Shown here in pieces: positions 31,439-38,979 of a DNA stretch of 38,979 nt; position 1 is the first letter of the stretch; each line of letters starts with the position of its first letter. Where the stretch lies: positions 1-38,979 of the forward strand of contig CBFHZL010000010.1 in NCBI GenBank assembly GCA_965660325.1, given 5' to 3'. Made by a program: the position numbers and the translations under genes. The notes beneath the pieces were generated by a model. That model was given only the letters and a program-made list of their open reading frames with translations, searched no databases and was not told the origin of the DNA. The DNA is from Acidiluteibacter sp965660325 (GTDB lineage: Bacteria > Bacteroidota > Bacteroidia > Flavobacteriales_E > Vicingaceae).

Positions 31439-32260
31439 TTAGTCGTTGAACCGATCCATTACCTTTTGGCTAACTCCTGTATTGGAGAAACCACCATCGT
31501 GGAATAAGTTCTGCATGGTAACATATTTGGTTAAATCAGAGAACATGGTGATGCAGTAGTTTGCACAATCAATTGCGCCAGCATTTCCAAGTGGTGACAT
31601 TTCATCTGCATATTTTATAAATCCATCAAAACCTTTTACTCCGCTACCTGCAGTAGTTACAGTCGGTGACTGAGAGATGGTGTTTACACGAACTTTTTTC
31701 TTAACACCCAATTGGTAACCGAAACTTCTACCAATGCTTTCTAACAATGATTTCGCATCAGCCATATCGTTATAGTCTGGGAAAACACGCTGAGCTGCGA
31801 TGTAAGATAAGCCTACTACAGATCCCCAATCATTTAATGCATCCAACTTTAAAGCTGTTTGCATCGTTTTGTGGAATGACATGGCAGAAACATCCAACGT
31901 CTTTTGAAAGAAATCATAGTTAGTTTCGGTGTAATGCTTTCCTTTTCGAACGTTTGGTGACATTCCAATCGAGTGCAATACAAAGTCGATTTTTCCGCCT
32001 AAAATTTCAACTGATTGGCTGAATAAGTTTTCCAAATCTTCTAAGGAAGTAGCATCTGCAGGGATTACTTGCGCATTACACTTTTCTGCCAAGTTGTTAA
32101 TCTCTCCCATTCTCATGGCAATAGGTGCATTGGTTAATGTAAAAATTGCACCTTCTTCATGCGCTCTTTCTGCAACTTTCCATGCAATAGATTGATCATT
32201 TAATGCTCCAAATATAATTCCTCTTTTCCCTTTTAACAGGTTGTGTGATGCGTTTGACAT
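31439..32260 (-). CDS. fabI: Enoyl-[acyl-carrier-protein] reductase (NADH)
   Basis: FabI reduces the enoyl-ACP intermediate in the last step of each fatty acid elongation round. The 273-residue protein is an SDR enzyme with a G-x(5)-S-I-A-W dinucleotide loop (G18-A-L-N-D-Q-S-I-A-W). The catalytic set Y153, Y163 and K170 (S-Y-I-A-A-Q-R-V-F-P-D-Y-N-D-M-A-D-A-K) has the spacing of E. coli Y146, Y156 and K163. It starts 50 nt after the recN stop and has its own -7 box. No terminator lies within 200 nt after its stop, so its mRNA probably carries a long 3' tail including the palindromic element. Confidence 0.97.
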   Translation of the reverse strand: MSNASHNLLKGKRGIIFGALNDQSIAWKVAERAHEEGAIFTLTNAPIAMRMGEINNLAEKCNAQVIPADATSLEDLENLFSQSVEILGGKIDFVLHSIGMSPNVRKGKHYTETNYDFFQKTLDVSAMSFHKTMQTALKLDALNDWGSVVGLSYIAAQRVFPDYNDMADAKSLLESIGRSFGYQLGVKKKVRVNTISQSPTVTTAGSGVKGFDGFIKYADEMSPLGNAGAIDCANYCITMFSDLTKYVTMQNLFHDGGFSNTGVSQKVMDRFND

Positions 32261-32288
32261 AGTATCTGTTTATAAATTTCTAGTTTGG

Positions 32289-32296
32289 CAAATATA
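32289..32296 (-). promoter_or_regulatory. -7 promoter box of fabI
   Basis: TATATTTG on the minus strand, exact consensus, 28 nt before the fabI ATG and just after the recN stop. Confidence 0.4.
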
Positions 32297-32310
32297 AAAA
32301 ACTATTGGGC

Positions 32311-33966
32311 TTATTGACCCAAAAGTACCTTAGCATTATCAATTGCTGCAGCAGTTGTTTTAGATCCGCTTAGCATTTTGGCAACTTCTTCGATTCGCTC
32401 ATCGTTCGATAAGGCTTTAATGTAAGAATGTGTAACGTTTCCAACATCTTCTTTGTATACTTTTAAATGGGCATCTCCTTTTGCAGCCATCTGCGGAAGA
32501 TGCGTGATGCTTACAATCTGGAGATCATTGCTCATTTCCTTCAATATCTCTCCCACCATATCAGCAATTTCACCAGAAACCCCGGTATCTATTTCATCAA
32601 AAAGAATGGTTGGCAGGTGCTCCTTTTGAGCTAAAATTCGCTTTATGGCTAGCATTAATCTCGATAGCTCTCCTCCTGATGCAACTTTAGAAAGCTCTCT
32701 TGCCTCTAGTCCTTTATTCGCAGTAAATAAAAACTGTACTTCTTCTTTTCCAGTAGCCGTAAAATGTTCTTGCGGCTGAAAATTAACGGTTAATGCCGCA
32801 TTTTGCATTCCCAAACGATGAAGTAACTTTTTTACTTGATCTTCTAATTGTGGCTTTGCTTTTATTCTTTTCTCCGATAATTGATCTGCTAGCTTTTGCA
32901 ATGAAGCTTCTGATTTGACAACCGCTGCTTTTAGTTGATTAATATCGTCGTCAAAATTAGCAATGGATACCAGCTTTTGCTCTAGCTCAGACTTAAGTTC
33001 CAACAATTCTGCAACACTGTTTAAGCCGTGTTTCTTTTGCAAACTGTAGATTGCTGACAAGCGCTCCCGAATATATTCAAGGCGTTCAGGATCATACTCT
33101 AGCCCTTCATTTACATCCTCTATTTCATTAATAATATCTTGAAGCTCAATAAACACAGACTCTAAACGTTCCGTTAACTCGGCTAACTTTTTGTTGTATT
33201 TCGATGCATTAACCAAATGCGTTTTACTTGTTCGAATTAAATCAGCAGCATTTTCATCTTGATTGATTAATGCATTCAAGGCCAAACCAACTCCTTCCTT
33301 GGTATCTTCAACGTGTTCAAGACTTCGTTGCTCCTCTTCCAATTGTTCATCTTCTTCAGCAACCAAATGAAGCTGATCCAATTCATCAAACTGAAATTGT
33401 AAGAAGTTTTCCTCAGCCTTCGCTTGCGTAATGGATGCCTCTTTTTCGGTCAGTTGTTTCCGTAACTTTTTATATCCTTTAAAGGCCGTTAAGTAATCAG
33501 CCAAGATTGGTTGGTTACCTGCTATGGCATCGATCACTTGCAATTGAAATTGGTTATGATTGAGTGTAAGGGTATGGTGTTGCGAATGGATATCGATCAG
33601 GTGTAAACCTAGCTCCTTTAATTGATTTAGATTAACCGGAGTATCATTTACAAAAGCCCTCGACTTTCCGTTTGGTGTAATCTCACGCCGAATAATGGTT
33701 AACTCGTCGTAATCGAGATCATTGGTTTCAAAAAGTGAAGCTAAATGATAATTTTTTATTTGGAATTGTGCCTCAATGATACACTTTCGAGATTTATCCT
33801 TTAGTGCATTTAGGTCAGCACGTTGACCAACAATAAGACCTAGTGCACCAAGCAAAATGGATTTACCAGCACCAGTCTCACCTGTAATGATGGTAAATGA
33901 TTCGTGAGGCTTCATATGAAGCTCCTCAATCAATGCATAATTTGAAATCTTTAGCGATGTAAGCAT
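32311..33966 (-). CDS. recN: DNA repair protein RecN
   Basis: RecN is an SMC-like ATPase acting in double-strand break repair. The 551-residue length is standard. Walker A G-E-T-G-A-G-K-S lies at 29-36. A long helical middle region (about 155-370) follows, forming the coiled-coil arm. After it come the signature E-L-S-K-V-A-S-G-G-E-L-S-R-L-M-L-A, Walker B T-I-L-F-D-E-I-D-T-G-V-S-G and H-L-P-Q-M-A-A near the end. It is the fifth gene of the bamD-led cluster, 60 nt after DUF4835. A TAACTTTG box ends 4 nt before the ATG and would allow a separate leaderless transcript. I see no SOS (LexA) box. Confidence 0.97.
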   Translation of the reverse strand: MLTSLKISNYALIEELHMKPHESFTIITGETGAGKSILLGALGLIVGQRADLNALKDKSRKCIIEAQFQIKNYHLASLFETNDLDYDELTIIRREITPNGKSRAFVNDTPVNLNQLKELGLHLIDIHSQHHTLTLNHNQFQLQVIDAIAGNQPILADYLTAFKGYKKLRKQLTEKEASITQAKAEENFLQFQFDELDQLHLVAEEDEQLEEEQRSLEHVEDTKEGVGLALNALINQDENAADLIRTSKTHLVNASKYNKKLAELTERLESVFIELQDIINEIEDVNEGLEYDPERLEYIRERLSAIYSLQKKHGLNSVAELLELKSELEQKLVSIANFDDDINQLKAAVVKSEASLQKLADQLSEKRIKAKPQLEDQVKKLLHRLGMQNAALTVNFQPQEHFTATGKEEVQFLFTANKGLEARELSKVASGGELSRLMLAIKRILAQKEHLPTILFDEIDTGVSGEIADMVGEILKEMSNDLQIVSITHLPQMAAKGDAHLKVYKEDVGNVTHSYIKALSNDERIEEVAKMLSGSKTTAAAIDNAKVLLGQ

Positions 33967-33970
33967 GTAA

Positions 33971-33978
33971 CAAAGTTA
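33971..33978 (-). promoter_or_regulatory. -7 promoter box 4 nt before the recN ATG
   Basis: TAACTTTG on the minus strand, then TTAC, then the ATG at 33964-33966. No TTG at -33. Confidence 0.5.
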
Positions 33979-34026
33979 ATCGCTTATTTGAAAAATAACG
34001 GGTTCTTGCTAGGCGATTTTGAAGAT

Positions 34027-34926
34027 TTATTTTTTCTTCAGAATTTTTTGATAATTGTTCGCATTACCTGGGTCTATTCGCGTAAGTAAGGAAACAATAT
34101 CCTGCTTATTTGCAGTTGATGAACCTTGATACAATTGAATAATCTCATCTTTTTTGGCATTAAAAAATACCTGTAAGTTGTAACTCGAAGGTTTCACATT
34201 ATGGACAGGCAGAAGCGATTGTAATCCTTTGGTGATTTCACCAATGGCTTGCTCCTGCTTTGTACTCATTAAATCAAACCCTTTGCGGTGATACGTATAA
34301 TACAATTTACGAAATGGTTTAAATTGCCCATTTAAGTAATTTTCAACGAGCCAGTATCGATTCGATTGGCTTTCAAAAGCTTTCCAACCTTCCTCAGGAC
34401 TAGCTTGAGCGTTATTTAAAATACGTTGAGCAATCTGAAAATATGGTGTACCACCTTCTAGTGCATAAGAATCATAATCAAATCCAAGAATTAAGTACAC
34501 ATAATAGGATAAGATTGTTGGCAATTCACCATTATAACTTGTTTCGTTGTACAAGAGCGGCTCAAATTGGTTGTATTCAATTACAAACTTTCGATCTCTC
34601 ACGTTCATCGTTGGTGAGTAATAATTGGTGCCATAAATTGGCCTACGTGCCTGAACTTGAATATTCCCTTCAAACTTATTCGCACTGATACGCTTTGTAA
34701 GGTTGATTAGAATATTACATTCTATTTTCTCATCTATCTTAAACTGATCTGCCGTCCATTTGCGGTTATTAACAAATTCGTTAATAGCCCTTTGCATTTC
34801 CTCAAAAATCACTTTTTCGCTTCCTTCTATCTGTCTAGCATCTACAGTAACAGTACAGTTTAGCTCCTGTGAGGCAACTAAAAAGCTTGTAAATAAAGCA
34901 CTGATAATTAAGAGAAACCGTAACAT
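34027..34926 (-). CDS. DUF4835-family exported protein
   Basis: The 299-residue protein has a signal peptide (M-L-R-F-L-L-I-I-S-A-L-F-T-S-F-L-V-A-S-Q) and L-N-C-T-V-T-V-D at the mature start. It also has V-Q-A-R-R-P-I-Y-G-T-N-Y-Y-S-P near residue 90, and ends with lysine. This is the DUF4835 family, found only in Bacteroidota and regularly located between coaBC and recN, as here. Its function is unknown; periplasmic location is expected. It begins 20 nt after the coaBC stop and is surely in the same operon. Confidence 0.9.
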   Translation of the reverse strand: MLRFLLIISALFTSFLVASQELNCTVTVDARQIEGSEKVIFEEMQRAINEFVNNRKWTADQFKIDEKIECNILINLTKRISANKFEGNIQVQARRPIYGTNYYSPTMNVRDRKFVIEYNQFEPLLYNETSYNGELPTILSYYVYLILGFDYDSYALEGGTPYFQIAQRILNNAQASPEEGWKAFESQSNRYWLVENYLNGQFKPFRKLYYTYHRKGFDLMSTKQEQAIGEITKGLQSLLPVHNVKPSSYNLQVFFNAKKDEIIQLYQGSSTANKQDIVSLLTRIDPGNANNYQKILKKK

Positions 34927-34946
34927 ATGAGATGGAGTAATTATGA

Positions 34947-36140
34947 TTAAATGGAATTAGAAATATGTATTAATAATCGGTCAGCAATATCTTTTTTACT
35001 TGATAACGGAAGCTCCTCGATATTGTTGTCATTGACTATAAATCGAACTTTATTGGTATCTACACCAAAACCGGCCCCTTTATCATTAAGTGAGTTTAGC
35101 ACAATTAAATCAAGGTTCTTTTTGATTCTTTTGGCCTGTGCATTTTTAATTTCATTTTCAGTTTCTAACGCAAAACCAACTAAAAATTGATGTGGCAACT
35201 TTACGTTTCCGAGTTCCTTTAAAATATCTTTGTTTTTAGTCAACGTTAACTGATGCGTAGTGGCGGATTTTTTTATTTTTTGATCAGCAATTGACTCCGG
35301 ACGATAGTCTGCAACGGCAGCAGCACAAATTGCGATGTCGTAATGCTGTTGATGTTTGAATACAGCAGCATGCATTTCTTCAGCTGATTTTACATCAATG
35401 CGCTCTACCCCATTCGGTGTATCTAAACTAACAGGTCCAGAAACCAACACTACTTTTGCTCCCATAGCAGCAGCACTTTCAGCAATTGCAAAACCCATTT
35501 TTCCTGATGAGTGATTCCCAATAAATCGAACAGGATCAATCGCTTCATAAGTTGGGCCTGCAGTTATTAGAACTGTTTTACCAAGCAATGGTTTTTCAAG
35601 CTGAAAACGTTCCAAAAAGTTCAATATTCCTTCAGGTTCTTCCATCCGACCTTCTCCAGACAAGCCACTAGCCAACTCTCCGGATGCAGCGTTAATGATA
35701 TGATTTCCGTAGGCTGATAGTTGCTCTAAATTATTTTTAAAAGCCGGATGTTGATACATGTCCAAATCCATTGCAGGAGCGATAAAAACAGGACAATCAG
35801 AGGACAAATAGGTTGCCAGTAATAAATTATCGCATTGGCCATTGGCCATTTTTGCAATGGTATTAGATGTAGCGGGTGCAATTACAAATAAGTCAGCCCA
35901 CTTGCCTAATTCTACATGGTTACTCCACTCTCCGGTTTCCGGGTCAAAGTATTGCGAATAAACAGGATTCTTGGAGAGCGTTGCTATAGTCAATGCACCT
36001 ATAAAATGCAAAGAATCGGGAGTCATGACAACTTTGACATGGGCTCCCGATTTAACTAATAATCTAACAAGTGTAGCACTTTTATATGCTGCAATACTGG
36101 CGGTAATACCAACAAGAACATGCTTACCGCTTAATTTCAT
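34947..36140 (-). CDS. coaBC: Bifunctional phosphopantothenoylcysteine decarboxylase / phosphopantothenate-cysteine ligase
   Basis: CoaBC carries out two consecutive steps of coenzyme A synthesis. The N-terminal half is the FMN-dependent decarboxylase (CoaC) with catalytic H75 in S-N-H-V-E-L, P-A-M-D-L-D-M-Y, and the substrate clamp G-E-G-R-M-E-E-P. The C-terminal half (CoaB, from about 187) has T-A-G-P-T-Y-E-x-I-D-P-V-R and I-G-N-H-S-S-G-K-M-G for nucleotide binding, and K-I-K-K-S at the ligase site. The 397-residue length is normal. It starts one base after the rpoZ stop. Confidence 0.97.
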   Translation of the reverse strand: MKLSGKHVLVGITASIAAYKSATLVRLLVKSGAHVKVVMTPDSLHFIGALTIATLSKNPVYSQYFDPETGEWSNHVELGKWADLFVIAPATSNTIAKMANGQCDNLLLATYLSSDCPVFIAPAMDLDMYQHPAFKNNLEQLSAYGNHIINAASGELASGLSGEGRMEEPEGILNFLERFQLEKPLLGKTVLITAGPTYEAIDPVRFIGNHSSGKMGFAIAESAAAMGAKVVLVSGPVSLDTPNGVERIDVKSAEEMHAAVFKHQQHYDIAICAAAVADYRPESIADQKIKKSATTHQLTLTKNKDILKELGNVKLPHQFLVGFALETENEIKNAQAKRIKKNLDLIVLNSLNDKGAGFGVDTNKVRFIVNDNNIEELPLSSKKDIADRLLIHISNSI

Positions 36141-36141
36141 T

Positions 36142-36486
36142 TTACTCTTCTATTGTAGTCGGTTTTACTTCTACCTCAGGACGTCTAAAATATACTTCAT
36201 CGCCCAAAAACTCACTTATTGCAAGTGCATTAGATTTTGGCATACGCTCGTAATATTTAGAAATCTCTATTTGCTCACGGTTTTCAAAAACCTCTTCTAA
36301 ATTGTCAGATGTGGTAGCAAACTCATTTAATTTAGACGTTAGCTCTTCTTTAATGCCCAAACTAATTTGGTTAGAACGCTTTGCAATAATGGTAATTGCT
36401 TCGTAAATATTACCGGTTGGTTGCTCTAATTCATCCAAGTTTCTTGTAATAGTTGAATAAGCCGCTTCTGTATTCTTATTTTTCAT
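36142..36486 (-). CDS. rpoZ: RNA polymerase omega-type subunit
   Basis: A 114-residue protein with G-N-I-Y-E-A-I-T-I-I-A-K-R-S-N-Q-I (26-42), the core omega helix that clamps the beta' subunit, and an acidic/proline tail. Bacteroidota members are longer than E. coli omega (91 aa) and are weakly similar to it. Its place between bamD and coaBC is the conserved one in this phylum and mirrors the omega-coaBC linkage of Firmicutes. It starts 57 nt after the bamD stop. Confidence 0.88.
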   Translation of the reverse strand: MKNKNTEAAYSTITRNLDELEQPTGNIYEAITIIAKRSNQISLGIKEELTSKLNEFATTSDNLEEVFENREQIEISKYYERMPKSNALAISEFLGDEVYFRRPEVEVKPTTIEE

Positions 36487-36543
36487 CTGTATAAATTATA
36501 ATATTCTTCGGTACGTATAACATTGAAATTAATTTATTCTAAA

Positions 36544-37353
36544 CTAGTTAACCTCAATTTCTTCTTTCTGGGATCGTGCATTTGCAAACAATTGCTCTGC
36601 CTCATCCATGTATTCACTATCTGCGAAATTATCAATAAAATTGTAGTATGCCTCAATTGTATTGTTTAATCGCTGTAATTTTTTTTCCTCTACGCTTTTT
36701 GTGGCCAAGTAATAAGTAGATTGAAGGATGTAAAATGAAACCTCTTCTCGGTAATCGGTATCCGGATATTCTGTAAGGGTATTATTAAGGGATACGATTG
36801 CAGCATCATATTGACGCAGTTTGTAATAATTTTTGGCCTTTAAGTAAGATTTCGTTTCTAGTTTGTAGCGCAAATTGTCAACTAGCTCATTACACGTATC
36901 TTTTAATGAACTGTTAGGATAACGATTTACAAATGTTTGCAATTCCTCCAATGCTTTGTAGGTATTGGACTGATCCAATGTTGGTTCAGGCGACATTAAG
37001 TAATTGCAATATGCACTCATAAAGTTACACTCTTCTGCTTTATCACTAATGGGATAGGTAGTGGCAAATCGTTTAAACTGATAACTTGCTAAAATATAAT
37101 CATCTAAATAAAAATTAGCATACGCGTACATATAATATAATGACTCGCCCTTATCAGTTCCTCTAAAGATAGGTATCAAGTCCTCCATTAATGGGAGGGC
37201 CTTGTAATACTCTTGATCATCATAATACTCCACCGTTTTCTGATACTTATACTCTGCATTGTTGCTTTTAAGTACTTTTTGGTATTCACTACAGCTGCTC
37301 AAACCAGCAATTAATGAGGCACCAAAAATTAGAAATAGCATTCGTTTAATCAT
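36544..37353 (-). CDS. bamD: Outer membrane protein assembly factor BamD
   Basis: BamD is the essential lipoprotein of the BAM complex that inserts beta-barrel proteins in the outer membrane. The 269-residue protein has a lipoprotein signal M-I-K-R-M-L-F-L-I-F-G-A-S-L-I-A-G-L-S-S-C with C21 lipidated. The mature part is a set of TPR-like helix pairs, such as Y-Y-K-A-L-P-L-M-E-D-L near residue 48 and Y-D-A-A-I-V-S-L-N near 177. It is the first gene of bamD-rpoZ-coaBC-DUF4835-recN. The -7 box TAACTTTG ends 4 nt before its ATG. Confidence 0.93.
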   Translation of the reverse strand: MIKRMLFLIFGASLIAGLSSCSEYQKVLKSNNAEYKYQKTVEYYDDQEYYKALPLMEDLIPIFRGTDKGESLYYMYAYANFYLDDYILASYQFKRFATTYPISDKAEECNFMSAYCNYLMSPEPTLDQSNTYKALEELQTFVNRYPNSSLKDTCNELVDNLRYKLETKSYLKAKNYYKLRQYDAAIVSLNNTLTEYPDTDYREEVSFYILQSTYYLATKSVEEKKLQRLNNTIEAYYNFIDNFADSEYMDEAEQLFANARSQKEEIEVN

Positions 37354-37357
37354 CGTA

Positions 37358-37365
37358 CAAAGTTA
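37358..37365 (-). promoter_or_regulatory. -7 promoter box 4 nt before the bamD ATG
   Basis: TAACTTTG on the minus strand, then TACG, then the ATG at 37351-37353. As with the other close boxes there is no clear -33 TTG. Confidence 0.5.
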
Positions 37366-37732
37366 CGCTATTTTATGAATTTTATTGTGGAATGCCTTTA
37401 AGTTATAAAAAAATAGAAGTTGATAACAGACATTAATTGTGATTATCCATAAATGCAGGACCTTCATTTTATCGACCAAGATGAAATAAGTGACTCATTA
37501 CTTAACACACCCTATTTTACAGAATTGATCATGGCCAAGTCACTCGCTGCTTTTTATTTTACTTTTTAGGAAATAGAAATAAGCTTGAATCATATAGTTA
37601 ATTGATTAATAGCTAGTAAATAATTATCCCTCTTACTATTTTAATTACTTTATTTAAATACAAGGAAGCCTTTTTAAATTCTACAAACTTTTATCTACAA
37701 TGGGTTGTTTATAGATTCGCAACTTGAATATT
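37366..37732. other. Noncoding divergent region between bamD and the PLP enzyme
   Basis: This stretch of about 370 bp is AT-rich. I see no RNA gene, strong hairpin or repeat. The only open frame of note is a 38-codon one on plus (37453-37569, M-Q-D-L-H-F-I-D-Q-D-E-I), without a ribosome binding site or promoter that I can support. Confidence 0.6.
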
Positions 37733-37762
37733 TTGTTGCACTATTAGAAAAGAGTATTTTTG
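37733..37762 (+). promoter_or_regulatory. Consensus promoter of the alpha-oxoamine synthase gene
   Basis: TTG (37733-37735), 19 nt, TATTTTTG (37755-37762): both halves match consensus. The leader would be about 30 nt, in contrast to the leaderless geometry of bamD opposite. Confidence 0.65.
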
Positions 37763-37797
37763 CACACTTAACTCGAGATAAAAAACAAATATAAAGG

Positions 37798-38979
37798 ATG
37801 AAAGACCTATTTGATAAAATAAAAGCAAACAGAGGTCCATTAGGACAACACGCGAAAGAAAGTCATGGTTATTTTACTTTTCCCAAGTTAGAGGGAGAAA
37901 TTAAAAATCGCATGATGTTCCGTGGTAAGGAGCGCTTGCAATGGAGTTTAAACAACTATCTAGGATTATCAAATCACCCCGAAGTTAGAAAAGCAGACGA
38001 AGAAGCTGCTAAAAACTGGGGAATGGGATATCCAATGGGAGCTCGAATGATGTCTGGTAATACCAACTATCATGAGCAACTAGAAACTGAGTTAGCTGCG
38101 TTTGTTCACAAGCAAGATGCTATTTTGGTGAACTTCGGTTACCAAGCTATGGTTTCCTGTATTGATGCATTGGTTGATCGAAATGATGTCATTGTTTACG
38201 ATGCTGAGTCTCACGCATGTATCATAGACGGTGTTCGTTTGCACCAAGGAAAACGGTACGTTTTTCAGCACAACAACATTGAAAACTTAGAGAAGCAATT
38301 ACAACGAGCTACTAAGTTAGCTGAAGCTCAAAATGGTGCTATACTTGTTATTACTGAAGGTGTTTTCGGAATGTCAGGAAACCAAGGTAAGCTAGTAGAA
38401 ATAGCCGCTTTAAAGAAAAAGTATAACTTCCGAATTCTTTGTGATGATGCCCACGGTATTGGTACAATGGGCCCAACAGGTGCAGGAACTGGGGAAGCTC
38501 AAGGTGTTCAGGATGAAATGGATGTTTACTTCGGTACCTTTGCAAAATCTTTTGCAAGTATAGGTGGATTTATTGCCTCGAATGAAGACATCACAGAGTA
38601 CTTAAGATACAATATGCGTTCTCAAATTTTCGCTAAGTCGTTACCGATGCCATTGGTTATTGGAGCGCTTAAGCGATTAGACATGATTAGAACCATGCCT
38701 GAACTTAGAGAAAAACTGTGGACGATTGCAAATGCACTTCAGAGTGGATTAAAAGGTGCAGGATTTAATATTGGTACAACAAATACTCAAGTAACGCCTG
38801 TAATTTTGAGTGGTGGTTTAGGTGAGGCAACCAATTTAACGTTTGACCTTAGAGAGAACCACAACTTATTCTGCTCAATCGTAGTATATCCGGTTATCCC
38901 TAAAGGAATGATTATTTTAAGATTGATTCCTACCGCGATGCACACACTAGAGGATGTGGAGTACACGATCGAGACATTT
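37798..38979 (+). CDS. Alpha-oxoamine synthase family PLP enzyme (3' end outside window)
   Basis: The frame starts at the ATG at 37798 and is open to the window end, giving 394 residues of an expected length of about 400-420. It belongs to the family of glycine C-acetyltransferase (KBL), 8-amino-7-oxononanoate synthase, serine palmitoyltransferase (SPT) and cysteate acyltransferase. Visible are N-N-Y-L-G-L-S, S-G-N-T, D-A-E-S-H-A-C (PLP ring stacking), D-D-A-H-G-I-G (cofactor-binding Asp) and G-T-F-A-K-S-F-A-S, where the lysine binds PLP. The enzyme joins an amino acid to an acyl thioester with loss of CO2. Bacteroidota make sphingolipids and sulfonolipids with SPT-like members, so a lipid role is possible; no biotin or threonine genes are nearby to decide. 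Confidence 0.88.
   Translation, partial: MKDLFDKIKANRGPLGQHAKESHGYFTFPKLEGEIKNRMMFRGKERLQWSLNNYLGLSNHPEVRKADEEAAKNWGMGYPMGARMMSGNTNYHEQLETELAAFVHKQDAILVNFGYQAMVSCIDALVDRNDVIVYDAESHACIIDGVRLHQGKRYVFQHNNIENLEKQLQRATKLAEAQNGAILVITEGVFGMSGNQGKLVEIAALKKKYNFRILCDDAHGIGTMGPTGAGTGEAQGVQDEMDVYFGTFAKSFASIGGFIASNEDITEYLRYNMRSQIFAKSLPMPLVIGALKRLDMIRTMPELREKLWTIANALQSGLKGAGFNIGTTNTQVTPVILSGGLGEATNLTFDLRENHNLFCSIVVYPVIPKGMIILRLIPTAMHTLEDVEYTIETF

Noticed and set aside
3010..37609. AATTGATTAATAG shared by the cold-shock leader (about 3010) and the bamD upstream region (about 37597)
   Set aside because: A 13-mer of A, T and G repeating once in 39 kb of AT-rich DNA is not convincing evidence of a common site.
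1..38979. tRNA, rRNA, tmRNA, RNase P or CRISPR array
   Set aside because: I found no tRNA-like cloverleaf, no conserved rRNA segments and no regularly spaced direct repeats in any intergenic region.

Overview
The window is a gene-dense, AT-rich piece of chromosome from a member of the Bacteroidota, most likely a marine-type Flavobacteriales relative. The evidence is the TAnnTTTG -7 promoter boxes, near absence of Shine-Dalgarno sequences, two proteins ending in type IX secretion (T9SS) sorting domains, a DAHP synthase/chorismate mutase fusion, and the block bamD-rpoZ-coaBC-DUF4835-recN. I see no rRNA, tRNA, CRISPR array, phage or intact insertion sequence. About 36 protein genes cover nearly everything; both edge genes (creD-like at 1, PLP enzyme at 38979) are cut by the window.

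Layout. 1-3290 (minus strand): creD-like gene, a small exported unknown, an RhlE-type DEAD-box helicase and a cold-shock-domain protein with a long structured leader. 3290-5010: two divergent T9SS cargo proteins, one with a CxxCH motif and one with a thioredoxin-like CxxC. 5140-9817: an SF2 helicase, DUF6155 and DUF3820 proteins on minus; divergently a DbpA-type RNA helicase overlapping a CvfB-like S1 protein. 9880-12693 (minus): the compact operon recF-DUF721(DciA-like)-DUF6913-dapA. 12811-18579 (mostly plus): TPR membrane protein, ribH, a large membrane/TPR protein, an outer-membrane protein and the DAHP synthase/chorismate mutase. 18599-25351 (minus): ABC-F ATPase, a small membrane protein, a DUF6503 lipoprotein, a second membrane/TPR protein and a periplasmic TPR protein, with a plus-strand S4 RNA-binding protein between them. 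25386-30801: gyrA and clpC, divergent. 31439-37353 (minus): fabI, recN, DUF4835, coaBC, rpoZ, bamD. 37798-end: an alpha-oxoamine synthase.

The window is mostly housekeeping: replication and repair (recF, recN, gyrA, DciA-like), RNA remodelling (two DEAD-box proteins, cold-shock, CvfB and S4 proteins), envelope assembly (bamD, T9SS cargo, lipoproteins) and biosynthesis (dapA, ribH, aroG-type, coaBC, fabI). I do not see a defence island or a clearly new multi-gene system.

The most interesting signals are not coding. (i) Six genes have a -7 promoter box only 4-5 nt before the ATG, predicting leaderless mRNAs. (ii) The 637-bp tail-to-tail gap between clpC and fabI holds a GC-rich nested-palindrome element inside imperfect inverted repeats, plus two minus-strand terminator-like hairpins. 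(iii) The cold-shock gene has a hairpin-rich leader of about 160 nt. Functional names come from motif and family recognition by eye; no database search was run.
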